64,000 nucleotides of DNA from Bacteroidetes bacterium 46-16 (GTDB taxonomy: Bacteria > Bacteroidota > Bacteroidia > Chitinophagales > Chitinophagaceae), in assembly GCA_001897835.1 (NCBI GenBank), contig MKUN01000028.1:124001-188000 (forward strand). Direction: 5' to 3'. This document shows, one piece after another, positions 1-8,828 of the stretch. Numbering within the stretch: position 1 is the first letter of the stretch; the number at the start of each line of letters is the position of its first letter. Made by a program: the position numbers and the translations under genes. A model generated the notes under the pieces. It was not told where the DNA came from. It made no database searches and worked only from the letters and a program-made list of their open reading frames with translations.

Positions 1-1
1 T

Positions 2-412
2 TATCGTATTGATAGTAGTGTAAGGTGGCAAGCAAAAAGTGAGGGCAATGCTATTAATATTGATTACGAACAAACGGGAGTTTTCCCGGCTTATTCAGAT
101 AGCATGAGCACTACGATGAATATTTCTACTGGCTTGACATTTAATTTTGATAGCCTCCACCTTGTTGGAGCCGATTCGATTCAATTAACGTTTGGTAATA
201 ATGCAGATAGTTTAACGAGGACATTTGAAGCCAAACAGGGTATGGTTAATATCAGTTATCCTGAATTGGCTTTTTTACTTAAAGGTCAGGAGGCATTTGC
301 TGGCTATTTTAAATACACAGCGTATAAACTATCGGTACAGTATATCGGTGGTAGGAATTATGCTTTTATCAAGGAACAGTCTAAAGGTATTTCAGTGACC
401 TATGTAAAATGA
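2..412 (+). CDS. C-terminal part of an unidentified protein
   Basis: The reading frame is open from base 2 to the TGA at 410-412, so this is the last 136 residues of a longer protein whose start lies outside the window. The segment is rich in Ser, Asn, Thr and aromatic residues in alternating beta-strand-like patterns (for example SIQLTFGNN and YKLSVQYIGG), as in secreted or surface beta-rich proteins of Bacteroidota. I see no catalytic motif and no T9SS-type sorting domain at the end. I do not recognise the family. An internal ATG at 104 is unlikely to be the true start because the frame continues upstream without a stop. Confidence 0.6.
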   Translation, partial: YRIDSSVRWQAKSEGNAINIDYEQTGVFPAYSDSMSTTMNISTGLTFNFDSLHLVGADSIQLTFGNNADSLTRTFEAKQGMVNISYPELAFLLKGQEAFAGYFKYTAYKLSVQYIGGRNYAFIKEQSKGISVTYVK

Positions 413-476
413 TACGTTTTATAAGTACGGGGAGTTGTATTAACAATTTCAACCCTATCAATACTTATCCCCAAAA

Positions 477-509
477 TTTGGCGGTCCCTTTTTCGTCATC
501 GTAACTTTG
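477..509 (+). promoter_or_regulatory. Bacteroidota-type promoter with no gene after it
   Basis: TTTG at 477-480 and TAACTTTG at 502-509 are 21 bp apart, which fits the TTTG-N(17-23)-TAnnTTTG consensus of the Bacteroidota primary sigma factor exactly. Transcription would start near 513. No plausible plus-strand gene follows: the next 300 bases are the CGGGCA repeat element, and then the antisense side of the acetyltransferase gene. Confidence 0.5.
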
Positions 510-533
510 TTATCGCCGGAGCTTTTTTTGCTG

Positions 534-785
534 GCGTTTAATTAAGTTCTTTGAAATATCGACTACCCATAGGCATTGATAAGTGCCCTGCATCGGGCAC
601 AGACCGGGCAGCCTCAGTACTGCTTTCCCTGCTCAGGCGCGTTAAGGATGCTGGAGAAACCGGGCGTAAACCGGGCACAGATCGGGCATCAATCGGGCAT
701 GTTCAAGATCATAACCAAATGATTTTCAAAAACAAACACTTGCACAATGCCCGATTCAATTTTTAACCGGGCATTCGGGCACTTT
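534..785 (+). repeat. CGGGCA repeat element, copy 1
   Basis: This covers most of the 400-base gap between the first gene and the acetyltransferase. It begins with GCGTTT, then AGTTCTTTGAAATAT. CGGGCA or CGGGCG motifs start at 594 and 605, then at 661, 672, 683 and 694, always 11 bp apart within a run, and again at 768 and 776. TGCCCGATT at 748-756 is the complement of AATCGGGCA inside the run, so a transcript could fold on itself. A diverged copy with the same order of parts lies at 62541-62746. No protein-coding frame in it looks real. Confidence 0.6.
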
Positions 786-813
786 GAAAAAGACGCTAAT
801 AACAGGAGGGTAT

Positions 814-1356
814 TCACCGCTTCCACTCATCCTTCAGCAGTCCCGTGATCACGATATCCTCCAGGGCGCCATTGCGCAAGTGGCTCTGCCGCAGCACCCC
901 TTCGGTACGGAAGCCCAGTTTCTCGGCTACCACGGCACTGCGGGTATTGGTGGGCACAAAATGTATCTCCAGCTTGTTCAGGTCGGTCTTCTCAAAAAGG
1001 AAATCAATGAAGCGGTGCATGCATTTCAGGATAATGCCCCGCCCTTCATGCGCCTTATCGATCCAATAGCCCAGCATGGCCTTGCGCAGAGTATGGTCCC
1101 AGTTGTGCATGCCTATGCTGCCAATGATATGCTGCTCGCTGAAGATGCCCAGGGCTATGGCCTCCTGGCTGTTGAGTTGCTGTATCGATTGCTGTATGAA
1201 CTGCATCGAGTGTTCCTGTTTCGTGGTAGGGTCCACCCAGTTGAGCCAGGGCCGCAGGTGTTGCCGCGATGCCTCCACTGCGCGAAACAGTTCCGCCGCA
1301 TCCTCCGGCTGAAAACTGCGCAGCAGCAGCGCATCATCTACCAGTATCGAAACCAT
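814..1356 (-). CDS. GNAT acetyltransferase, RimJ/RimL-like
   Basis: A 180-residue protein of the GCN5-related N-acetyltransferase family. The N-terminus has the usual LLLRSFQPEDAAELF opening. EGRGI around residue 105 is the acetyl-CoA pyrophosphate-binding turn (RxxGxG/A type), and N-RSAVVAEKLGFRTEG near residue 140 is the C-terminal motif of the RimL/YdaF group. Members acetylate the alpha-amino group of ribosomal proteins or small amines; the substrate cannot be told here. The ATG is 16 bp after the purH stop, so it is probably the last gene of a purH transcript. Confidence 0.85.
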   Translation of the reverse strand: MVSILVDDALLLRSFQPEDAAELFRAVEASRQHLRPWLNWVDPTTKQEHSMQFIQQSIQQLNSQEAIALGIFSEQHIIGSIGMHNWDHTLRKAMLGYWIDKAHEGRGIILKCMHRFIDFLFEKTDLNKLEIHFVPTNTRSAVVAEKLGFRTEGVLRQSHLRNGALEDIVITGLLKDEWKR

Positions 1357-1372
1357 GCTATGAATATAAGCA

Positions 1373-2887
1373 TTAGTGTTTAAAGTGGCGTATGCCCGTC
1401 ATCACCATGGCCATGTTATGTGCCTTGCAATACTCAATGCTGTCATTATCGCGCACCGAGCCACCGGGTTGTATCACTGCGCTTATGCCCGCCTCGTCGG
1501 CCATCTGTACACAGTCGTTGAAGGGGAAGAAAGCATCCGATGCCATCACCGCCCCCTGCAAAGAAAAGCCGAATTGGCCCGCTTTGCCGATGGCCTGCCG
1601 CAATGCATCCACGCGGCTGGTTTGCCCGCAGCCCTTGCCCACCAGTTGTTTGTCTTTTACCAGTGCTATCGCGTTCGATTTCAGGTGCTTGCATACTATA
1701 TTGGCAAACATAAGGTCATCCCTTTCTGCAGGTGTGCAGGGCCTTGCACCCGCATCGTTCCATGTGTCGAAGTTTGCCCGGTCGGCATCCTGCACCAGCA
1801 CACCGTTCAGGATGCGCTTGTATTCTTTCACCAGGTGCAGCCCTTCTTTTTGCTGCAGCAGTATGCGGTTCTTCTTGCTCTTCAGCAGGGCCAGTGCATC
1901 TTCATCAAATGCAGGCGCTACCAGTATCTCGAAGAACAGCTCATTTATTTTTTCGGCTACAGCTTTATCTATAGTTTGATTGGTGATGAGCACACCGCCA
2001 AAGGCACTCTCGGGGTCGCCGGCCAGTGCAGCGGTCCAGGCATCGCTCACATTATCGCGTTCCGCCAGGCCGCATACATTGGTATGTTTGATAACGGCAA
2101 AAGCGGCGCCATTGAATTCTGCGATCACCTGGCAGGCCGCATCGATGTCCACCAGGTTATTATAAGAAAGCTCCTTGCCGTTCAGCTTGGTGAACAGTGC
2201 ATCGATATCGCCATAGAAAGCGGCCTGCTGGTGCGGGTTCTCCCCGTAGCGCAGCGATTGCTTATTACCGAAGGATAGCTGGAAGCTGTCGGCCCCGGCA
2301 CCCTGGTTAAAGTAATCGGCAATAGCTACATCATAATGGGCGCATTCGGCAAAGGCGGCAGCAGCAAAGCTGCGGCGCTCGGCCAGCGTGGTAGTGCCGT
2401 TGCTCTTATTCAGCAGCTCCAGCAGTTCACCATACTGCTTGCGCGAGGCTACGATGCATACGTCTTTGTAGTTCTTTCCGGCAGCCCTTATCAGCGATAC
2501 ACCGCCTATATCTATCTTCTCTATGATCTTTTGCTCTTCGCCCGTGCTTTTCACGGTTTCCTCAAATGGGTAGAGGTCCACGATCACGAGGTCCAGCAGG
2601 GGAATCCCATATTCCTGCACATGCTGCTGGTCTTCGGCCAGCTCGCGGCGTGCCAGGATACCGCCAAACACTTTGGGATGCAGGGTCTTTACCCGGCCAC
2701 CCAGTATAGAGGGGTAGCTCGTCACTTCTTCAACCGCCGTGCAGGGTATGCCCAGTTGTTCTATAAAGGTTTGGGTGCCGCCTGTGGAATACAGTTTTAC
2801 GCCAAGCTCGTGCAGCCTGCGTACAACAGGTTCAAGCCCGTCTTTATAAAATACAGATACCAGTGCCGATTGAATAGTACGCTCCAT
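1373..2887 (-). CDS. purH: Bifunctional AICAR formyltransferase / IMP cyclohydrolase
   Basis: Catalyses the last two steps of purine biosynthesis: formylation of AICAR with 10-formyl-THF, then ring closure to IMP. The N-terminal MGS-like cyclohydrolase domain (about residues 1-125) includes SVFYKDGLEPVVRRLHELG and ILGGRVKTLHPK. The formyltransferase domain fills the rest, with the catalytic Lys-His pair in VIKHTNVCG near residue 262 and a C-terminal HNMAMVMTGIRHFKH. I chose the ATG at 2887, giving 504 residues. The frame extends to a TTG at 2905, but ERTIQSALVSVF right after the ATG is the normal N-terminus, and a possible -7 box (CATATTTG on the minus strand) sits just upstream of that TTG. 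Confidence 0.95.
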   Translation of the reverse strand: MERTIQSALVSVFYKDGLEPVVRRLHELGVKLYSTGGTQTFIEQLGIPCTAVEEVTSYPSILGGRVKTLHPKVFGGILARRELAEDQQHVQEYGIPLLDLVIVDLYPFEETVKSTGEEQKIIEKIDIGGVSLIRAAGKNYKDVCIVASRKQYGELLELLNKSNGTTTLAERRSFAAAAFAECAHYDVAIADYFNQGAGADSFQLSFGNKQSLRYGENPHQQAAFYGDIDALFTKLNGKELSYNNLVDIDAACQVIAEFNGAAFAVIKHTNVCGLAERDNVSDAWTAALAGDPESAFGGVLITNQTIDKAVAEKINELFFEILVAPAFDEDALALLKSKKNRILLQQKEGLHLVKEYKRILNGVLVQDADRANFDTWNDAGARPCTPAERDDLMFANIVCKHLKSNAIALVKDKQLVGKGCGQTSRVDALRQAIGKAGQFGFSLQGAVMASDAFFPFNDCVQMADEAGISAVIQPGGSVRDNDSIEYCKAHNMAMVMTGIRHFKH

Positions 2888-2962
2888 AAAATGTGAAATG
2901 TGCAAATATGCTGATGTGAAAATTATTTACGCCGCGAAGATACTTTAATGTGCAAAAAATAC

Positions 2963-5026
2963 CTATTCCAGCACAAAGGCCCCATCCTCAGGCAGGTAGT
3001 GCAGGCACAGGGGAAGCTTGCTGCAGGCCACTTTCCAGCGTTCGGCCTGTGTACCAGACTGGCGGGGCAGTATGATGCATTTAGGATGAAAGCTATTGCA
3101 GAGCAGTGCTGCATCGGCCGGTACAGGCCGGCAAAGTACAATATAGTCGGCATGGATACCGGTATATGGGCGCAGCATGCTGTCCTTGTATAGCAGCACA
3201 GTTTTGCCCGCAACCTGTAATAGCTCTGGCTTGGTCTGCATCGGCTCCTGCCGCCATGCATGGTAGCCGGTATGGGCAGCTTTGGTGATGTAGCTGACCT
3301 GTTGTGCCACAGCGGTGTCTGTGTTCAATACAGTGTAGTGCTTGCCCTTTATGAGCTCAGCATGTACTGTTTTGCCCATATTGTAAACGATAAGCCGCTG
3401 CTGCCGCAAAGCAATATACTCGTCGCGGCAAAGCAGGCCGGCAAAAATGCAGGCAGCAATGAGGCCGCTATATAAGCCCGCCTTTTGTTTATTAAGCACA
3501 TGCAAGGCCAGCCCGGTAATAAGCACATAGAGCAACAGCAGTTCGCTTATGTCGATCTGCAGATAGTAGAAAGACTCGGGATTGAACTGCTGCAGCCAGT
3601 ATACGATACGGGTAAAAAGGCTTACCAGTGCGGTACAGGCTATGCCCAGCCACTGCGCAATAAGCGGTGCGAAGCTGAACAGGATGAGTGCCATACCTAA
3701 ACCCAATATCAGCACCATGAACAGGAGTGCGAGGATATTGGCCACAATAAAGAGTGCAGGGAAAAGGTGAAAGTAAAAGATGACCAGCGGTGCAATAAGT
3801 ATTTCCACAGCAATACTCGCTGCAATGGCCTGCCATAGTTTTTTGCTGAGCCAGTTGCCTGCTGCATACAGCTTATAAACAGGCCCATAGAAAATAATGA
3901 GTGATAAAACGGCAATGAAAGAGAGCTGGAAGCCCACAGCATGGAGCCACATGGGTTGTGCGCAGAGCATTATAAAAGCGGTAGCCAGTAAAGTGTTCAG
4001 GCTGCTGTTGTTGCGTTGCAGGGCCAGCCCGATGGCCAAAAGGGAGAACATCAGCGCCGCGCGCATGGCCGAGGGCGGCGCACCGGCCATCAATACATAA
4101 AACCAGGCCAGGGGCAGTGCAATGAGATACTTCAGCCATTTATACCGCTTATGGCGCAGCCACCATAATAGGCCGCTGACCATCAAAAACAGCAGGCCTA
4201 TATGTGTGCCTGATATGGCTACAATATGCACAATGCCCGTAGCAGCAAAGACCTGCCTTGTTTCGGTATCCAGGTTCACATTGTCACCGGCGAGCATCGC
4301 CGCGAGGATGCCCAGTGTTTGTTTGTCTTTTATATAGCGGCTCAATAAGGTCATGCATCGATCGTGGCAGCGTTCGGGAAAGCTTAGTTCCTTATCGGAA
4401 CTCTTATTGTACAGCACGATATCCCCGGCGGGAAGCCCCTGCTGGTAATAGATGCCGTTATAGGCACAGAAGGCAGCATAATCAAATTCATAGGGATTAC
4501 CGGCGTTACTGACCGGCGACCATTTGTTAGGCACCAGTATGGTATCGCCTTTATTGAACTGTGGGGCCGATCTTTCTTTTATTATGTACACGAAAGCATC
4601 GCCGGTTGCGGGTGATAATTTACCCGGCTCCATAGTGCTGAGTACCGATACCCGCAATTTGTAACTATATTCCTTTTCAATCGGGGCATCATTTATGCGA
4701 ACCTCAAAAAAATCGGCAGTATTAATTTTATGGCCAAACCAGTTTTGGTCATTACGGATATCGCTGCTGTAGCAAAGCAGCCATGCCATAAAGAAGACGG
4801 CTGCCTGCATGGCAATAAAAGAGATGACTTGTATATTGCCGGCAACCTGTTTTCGCCATGCCGTTGCCATAAAAAGAGAAAAAGCAGCAAAGCCAAATGC
4901 CATGACCGGGTAGAGCGATAGCTGCATACAGGGATACGCAAGTATGCCTGCCATTAATGGCAGCAGCAAACGGAAGAAAGGTGCACGCTCCCAGAAATAC
5001 GCTTTATGTAACGGCCAGCGTTTCAT
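2963..5026 (-). CDS. comEC: ComEC/Rec2-family membrane protein without metallo-beta-lactamase domain
   Basis: ComEC forms the inner-membrane channel for single-stranded DNA uptake in natural transformation. This 687-residue protein has N-terminal membrane helices, a soluble N-terminal domain, and then the competence core, which contains VAISGTHIGLL and GAPPSAMRAALM and many hydrophobic helices. The last 130 residues follow the fold order of the ComEC C-terminal domain, but I find no HxHxDH metal site. That is common in Bacteroidota and fits a channel that does not itself degrade DNA. The frame extends 11 codons to a TTG; the ATG at 5026 (MKRWPLHKAYFWERAPF) fits relatives better. It is 40 bp after the TPR gene, probably in the same operon. 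Confidence 0.85.
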   Translation of the reverse strand: MKRWPLHKAYFWERAPFFRLLLPLMAGILAYPCMQLSLYPVMAFGFAAFSLFMATAWRKQVAGNIQVISFIAMQAAVFFMAWLLCYSSDIRNDQNWFGHKINTADFFEVRINDAPIEKEYSYKLRVSVLSTMEPGKLSPATGDAFVYIIKERSAPQFNKGDTILVPNKWSPVSNAGNPYEFDYAAFCAYNGIYYQQGLPAGDIVLYNKSSDKELSFPERCHDRCMTLLSRYIKDKQTLGILAAMLAGDNVNLDTETRQVFAATGIVHIVAISGTHIGLLFLMVSGLLWWLRHKRYKWLKYLIALPLAWFYVLMAGAPPSAMRAALMFSLLAIGLALQRNNSSLNTLLATAFIMLCAQPMWLHAVGFQLSFIAVLSLIIFYGPVYKLYAAGNWLSKKLWQAIAASIAVEILIAPLVIFYFHLFPALFIVANILALLFMVLILGLGMALILFSFAPLIAQWLGIACTALVSLFTRIVYWLQQFNPESFYYLQIDISELLLLYVLITGLALHVLNKQKAGLYSGLIAACIFAGLLCRDEYIALRQQRLIVYNMGKTVHAELIKGKHYTVLNTDTAVAQQVSYITKAAHTGYHAWRQEPMQTKPELLQVAGKTVLLYKDSMLRPYTGIHADYIVLCRPVPADAALLCNSFHPKCIILPRQSGTQAERWKVACSKLPLCLHYLPEDGAFVLE

Positions 5027-5066
5027 TTTATGAAACGTCAAAATACAAAAAGCATACAATTAAAAA

Positions 5067-6893
5067 CTATGGCAGGGGCTGCCCTGAATTGATCTCTGCA
5101 AGGCGCTTTCTCGCGGTTTGTACATAGGTGCTGCCTGGGTAGTCTATAAGCAATTGCTCATAGTATTCTTTGGCTTTGGCAGTATCGTGCATTTGCTGGC
5201 TATATATCTCCGCTGTCTTGAAGGTGGCATCATCGCCCAGTACATCCTCTTTATACTTATCCAGTATAGCAGCAAAGTAGCCAAGGGCTGCTTTATAATC
5301 GTGGTGTTTCTCCGCAATGCGGGCATGCAGCATCAGTATGTCGTCCTGCAGCGAGTGTTTGGGCCATGCTTTTGCTATGCTATCCAGCAGTGTTTCGGCT
5401 TCTTTGTCTTTGTTCTGGAAGAGCAGCAGGTCGGCATAGGCAAAACGGCTGAGTGCGGTATAATCACTATCCTGGGTATTCTCCGTTATCAGTACCGAAA
5501 GATACAGGGCATCGTTGGCGATAAGCTCTGAAGTAGCGGCTTTTAGCACCGAAAGCTGTGTCTGTGCCCATTTGAAATCGCCATGGTAGTAAGACAGCTT
5601 CGCATTGCGATACCGGGCCTCTTCTCCGAGGGCATCCTGCTTGAATTCCTTGTCTACCTGGCTATATACCAGCGAAGCCTCCCATGTCTTGCCTGTAAGT
5701 ATATAGTAGTCGCCCAGTTGCAGTTTGGCTTTGCCGATCACATTTTTGTTCATGCCGGCCGCTGCAATGGCTTTTTGCAATATCTCTACGCCTTTTTGCG
5801 GGTCGCCAGCAAACTGTGCTTCAAGCATGGCATACTGGCAGGCTATATCAGAACCATAATAGCCGGGAAATTCTTTAAAAAATGATTCGAAGGAGTCGGC
5901 TAACGCCTTGACCTCATCCCGGGTGTATGCAGGTACATTTTGCAGGCGCTCAAGTCCTATACGCAGCTTTTCGGATTTGGAGCTCATGTACAGGTTATTG
6001 TCCTTTCCCTTAGCCACGATATCCTCCAGGGCTTTTTGCGCCACTTCATACTGTTTCTCGCGTTCCGCAACGTGGGCGAAGCTGAACAGGCGCCTCCCAT
6101 CTTCTTTATTGCGCTCATCTACGGCTTCCAGTTGCATCAGTGCACCATCCCAGTCGTTCTTCTGCGTATATATCCATGTGAGCAGTTCTGCATAATAAGG
6201 GTTGTCGGGCGTTTCATTAATGCGTTTTATCAATACTTTCTGTGTCTGCTGTATCTTTTGCGGGTCGGTACCCAGGAGTTCCAGCAGCAGGTTCTTGGTG
6301 TTTTCCAGGCCATATACCTGTATGGGTACTGCGTTGATCAGGGTGTTCAAGGCCTTGTCCATATCACCTGTTTTGGCGTAGAGCCTTGCAAGCGGTTCGC
6401 TGTATATGTAATTATTGCTGAGCATACCGGCGCCGCGCTCATAGGTTTTAATAGCATGTGCCGTATCGCCGATCTTCGTAAAGGCATTGGCCGTTTGCTG
6501 GGTAAGCATATCATCGCCGGTCAGGAAGCTCACGGCATTGTCGAACTGGTCTTTTGCCTTGCCTTCCTTTTTCTCCAGCGAATAGACCATGCCCATATCA
6601 ATAGCTACCAATGGGCTGCGCGGATGCAGCGCTTGTTGTTTCTCCACTACTTTCTCGGCATCCTTATATTCTTTCATCGTTACCAGCAGTTGCAGGTACT
6701 CATCATACACATCGCTCGATGAAGGATCGTCTTTATAAAGCTTGCTATAAATACCGGCAGCTTTTTCATAGTTCTTCAGATCAGCATTCATGCGCGCATC
6801 TTTCAATGTATTTTCCTGGCCGAAGGCAAAGCCCCGGGCCAGTATCATAAGAACTACCACACTTATATGCCTGTATATTTTTGTCCTGCTCAT
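5067..6893 (-). CDS. Exported tetratricopeptide-repeat protein
   Basis: A 608-residue protein with an N-terminal signal peptide (hydrophobic residues about 10-24, ending AFGQ) followed by TPR-like helix pairs along its whole length. Examples are NYEKAAGIYSKLYKDDPSS near residue 40 and AKEYYEQLLIDYPGSTYVQ near the C-terminus. The last repeats resemble outer-membrane lipoproteins of the BamD/YbgF type, but there is no lipobox, so it is probably periplasmic. No enzyme motif is seen. Its ATG follows directly on the stop of the upstream gene (TAG-ATG), which suggests translational coupling with the paired secreted proteins. Confidence 0.8.
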   Translation of the reverse strand: MSRTKIYRHISVVVLMILARGFAFGQENTLKDARMNADLKNYEKAAGIYSKLYKDDPSSSDVYDEYLQLLVTMKEYKDAEKVVEKQQALHPRSPLVAIDMGMVYSLEKKEGKAKDQFDNAVSFLTGDDMLTQQTANAFTKIGDTAHAIKTYERGAGMLSNNYIYSEPLARLYAKTGDMDKALNTLINAVPIQVYGLENTKNLLLELLGTDPQKIQQTQKVLIKRINETPDNPYYAELLTWIYTQKNDWDGALMQLEAVDERNKEDGRRLFSFAHVAEREKQYEVAQKALEDIVAKGKDNNLYMSSKSEKLRIGLERLQNVPAYTRDEVKALADSFESFFKEFPGYYGSDIACQYAMLEAQFAGDPQKGVEILQKAIAAAGMNKNVIGKAKLQLGDYYILTGKTWEASLVYSQVDKEFKQDALGEEARYRNAKLSYYHGDFKWAQTQLSVLKAATSELIANDALYLSVLITENTQDSDYTALSRFAYADLLLFQNKDKEAETLLDSIAKAWPKHSLQDDILMLHARIAEKHHDYKAALGYFAAILDKYKEDVLGDDATFKTAEIYSQQMHDTAKAKEYYEQLLIDYPGSTYVQTARKRLAEINSGQPLP

Positions 6894-7823
6894 CTATTCC
6901 TTCAATGATTTATTTGCCTCTTTGTCATACACATAATGAAAGCCATCGAACCTGTAAATATAATAATCGCGCGATCCCGTTCCTGCATTCGCATTGTCGG
7001 CTGTTCCGGCTGCGGCTGTTACCGGCTTCACTTCAAGGCTGTCCCTGCGTGGGGCAGGGCTGTCTTTTTTCAGCAGGGGCACATACATGGTCTTACTGTC
7101 ATCGCTCAATTTAATGTTCGCATCGTCTTCGGCCCATTCACCGTAAGGGGCCATATCATGCTCTACAGCTATGGTATGCTGCAATTTACCATTTGTCTTA
7201 AATATAGCGGCGGGAATTAACGAACCTTTATCAATTGTATAGGCGTGTATCGCATGGCCGCCGCCCCGATTGTTATATACTTTATGGTCCATTACGAGGT
7301 AATAGGTCTTGCCCAGTAAGGTGCGCACCCTGCATACATCGCTGTACAGTGTGCCGGCGCGGTCGTCATTGGCATCGCCACCGGCAATATCGTTCAATAC
7401 CAGCATGCGGGTATTGCCGCCTTTTGCAGCTACCTGTGCAATGGCATTAAAATGGTTTTGATAAGCGCCTGTGCGTGTATCCCAGCAGTAGATGCGCAGC
7501 CTGTTATCCTGGGAGGTAAGTATATTGATACCACTGAGCGGGTTGCCTGCCGAATCGGTAGGGCGCACCTCGTCCTGCAAGGTGCCGGGCTGCCTGGCAC
7601 AGACCTTTTTCAGGTAGGCCATCATTTGCGCATTGACCAGCCAGAGTGAATCCTGTTTTTGCCGGTTGATATTTTCACGGTGCAGGCGGTTGATGCACTG
7701 CAGCCAGGCCTCGATCTTATTTTCCACCACCTGGCTGGGATCCTGCTGGGCCTTTAGCCCCATGCTGCATACGAGGCAGAGGAGCAAAACAATAATAACA
7801 AGGGGGTATTTACGGTTCACCAT
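6894..7823 (-). CDS. Secreted protein of unknown function, paralogue A
   Basis: 309 residues from the ATG at 7823, starting MVNRKYPLVIIVLLLCLVC, a clear signal peptide that ends near MGLKAQ. The longer frame runs upstream into the neighbouring gene and is unlikely. The mature protein shares a pattern with the next gene upstream: GINILTSQDNRLRIYCWDTR here against GLNISTSADQRMRIFAWDRK there, then IHAYTID against IRAYGIV, and FHYVYDKEA against FEYDKHA at the C-terminus. The two are tandem duplicates. I do not recognise the family. Position between its paralogue and the TPR gene, with gaps of 7 and 0 bases, makes an operon very likely. Confidence 0.7.
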   Translation of the reverse strand: MVNRKYPLVIIVLLLCLVCSMGLKAQQDPSQVVENKIEAWLQCINRLHRENINRQKQDSLWLVNAQMMAYLKKVCARQPGTLQDEVRPTDSAGNPLSGINILTSQDNRLRIYCWDTRTGAYQNHFNAIAQVAAKGGNTRMLVLNDIAGGDANDDRAGTLYSDVCRVRTLLGKTYYLVMDHKVYNNRGGGHAIHAYTIDKGSLIPAAIFKTNGKLQHTIAVEHDMAPYGEWAEDDANIKLSDDSKTMYVPLLKKDSPAPRRDSLEVKPVTAAAGTADNANAGTGSRDYYIYRFDGFHYVYDKEANKSLKE

Positions 7824-7830
7824 GCAGGCT

Positions 7831-8601
7831 TTAGCGGGCGTGTTTATCGTACTCAAAGTTATGCTCATTCAGCACATAAACCATAAAATCACCTTTAAAA
7901 TAGCCGTCCCTTATCTCGGGTATGTACAGCTTATCGTGTGCATCGTTAAAGTGCAGCAGTATCTTGTCTTTGCCATCATCGTCATCGAGGGCATAATAAT
8001 AGGTAAGCTCGCTATAGGTGCCCGTACGGTCTTTGAAGATGGGTATTTTGGCCAGCTTATGCTCTACGATGCCATAGGCTCGTATACCTTCTATGCGGCG
8101 CGGCAGGGTACGGTGATACAGGGCGAGAAATACAGTGCCCTCAGTGGTCTTTACCGGTATTATAGCATCGTAAAAGTAGCAGGGCGTATTGCGTTTCTCG
8201 AAGGTGGCAATATCGGTATAGCGGATGTCATAATAGGTCATATAAGCAGCTATATTCTCAATGTGCTGCCTGTCAGGGTCGTCTTTGCGGTCCCATGCGA
8301 AGATGCGCATACGCTGGTCGGCAGATGTGCTGATGTTCAAACCTTCTTTTACAGCAAGCGGAAAGGGGGCCGTTAGGCATGAATCGTGCCGGATGACCGT
8401 TCTTTCCAGGTACTCGATAAAGAGGTCATTATTATTTTCGAGCGAGTCGGCCCCGCCCATTTCTTCATCGGCATGAAGGTACCAGTAGCTAAGCCTGCCC
8501 AGGTAATAGGCCATCCGGGCGTCCATATCTTCCATGCTCTGCGCCCGGCATTGGGGCTGGCAGCATAGGAGCAATAATGTTATGTAAATTAATTTTTGCA
8601 T
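7831..8601 (-). CDS. Secreted protein of unknown function, paralogue B
   Basis: 256 residues with an N-terminal signal sequence (MQKLIYITLLLLCCQPQCRAQ). It is the shorter partner of the gene at 6894-7823, and the similarity covers the middle and the end of both proteins. Paralogue A has an extra Ala/Thr/Asp-rich stretch before its C-terminus that is missing here. No catalytic motif is visible; the many aromatic and charged residues suggest a beta-rich extracytoplasmic domain. It is the first gene of the likely four-gene operon running down to comEC. Confidence 0.7.
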   Translation of the reverse strand: MQKLIYITLLLLCCQPQCRAQSMEDMDARMAYYLGRLSYWYLHADEEMGGADSLENNNDLFIEYLERTVIRHDSCLTAPFPLAVKEGLNISTSADQRMRIFAWDRKDDPDRQHIENIAAYMTYYDIRYTDIATFEKRNTPCYFYDAIIPVKTTEGTVFLALYHRTLPRRIEGIRAYGIVEHKLAKIPIFKDRTGTYSELTYYYALDDDDGKDKILLHFNDAHDKLYIPEIRDGYFKGDFMVYVLNEHNFEYDKHAR

Positions 8602-8676
8602 CTACGAGGATTTTAAAGGTACAAAGTTGAGGGGAGGGGGCAAAATGAGGTAATTGGAACAGTCGCCTTGATTTGG

Positions 8677-8716
8677 AGCCAGATGTGCCATGTTTTAAGA
8701 CGTGGCACATCTGGCT
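8677..8716. repeat. Perfect 14-bp inverted repeat (REP-like hairpin)
   Basis: AGCCAGATGTGCCA at 8677-8690 is matched exactly by its complement TGGCACATCTGGCT at 8703-8716 across a 12-base loop. It lies in the 227-base gap between fadN and paralogue B, about 110 bases past the fadN stop. No T-run follows on either strand, so it is not a classic intrinsic terminator. A REP-type palindrome or an mRNA 3'-end stabiliser fits better. Nothing else stands out in this gap. Confidence 0.6.
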
Positions 8717-8828
8717 AAGCCAGGCCAAGCCCTCAATGCGCCTGACCGTTTAGAGCGGTGCTAACACTACCTGGATTTGTGAGGTTACTCAACGCGTTTA
8801 ATCCCACCAAGTACGGATGTTGTAGTAT

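Noticed and set aside
413-533. Possible terminator of the first gene (ATAAGTA 420-426 with TACTTAT 461-467)
   Set aside because: The loop is over 30 bases and no T-run follows.
551-766. A 71-codon plus-strand open frame in the CGGGCA element
   Set aside because: It starts with TTG, is made largely of the repeat motif and has no protein-like pattern.
1376-2278. A 300-codon frame antisense to purH
   Set aside because: purH is certain; the composition of its codons leaves the opposite strand open. Similar shadows occur opposite the genes at 27330, 33570, 39848, 51309, 56799 and 63074.
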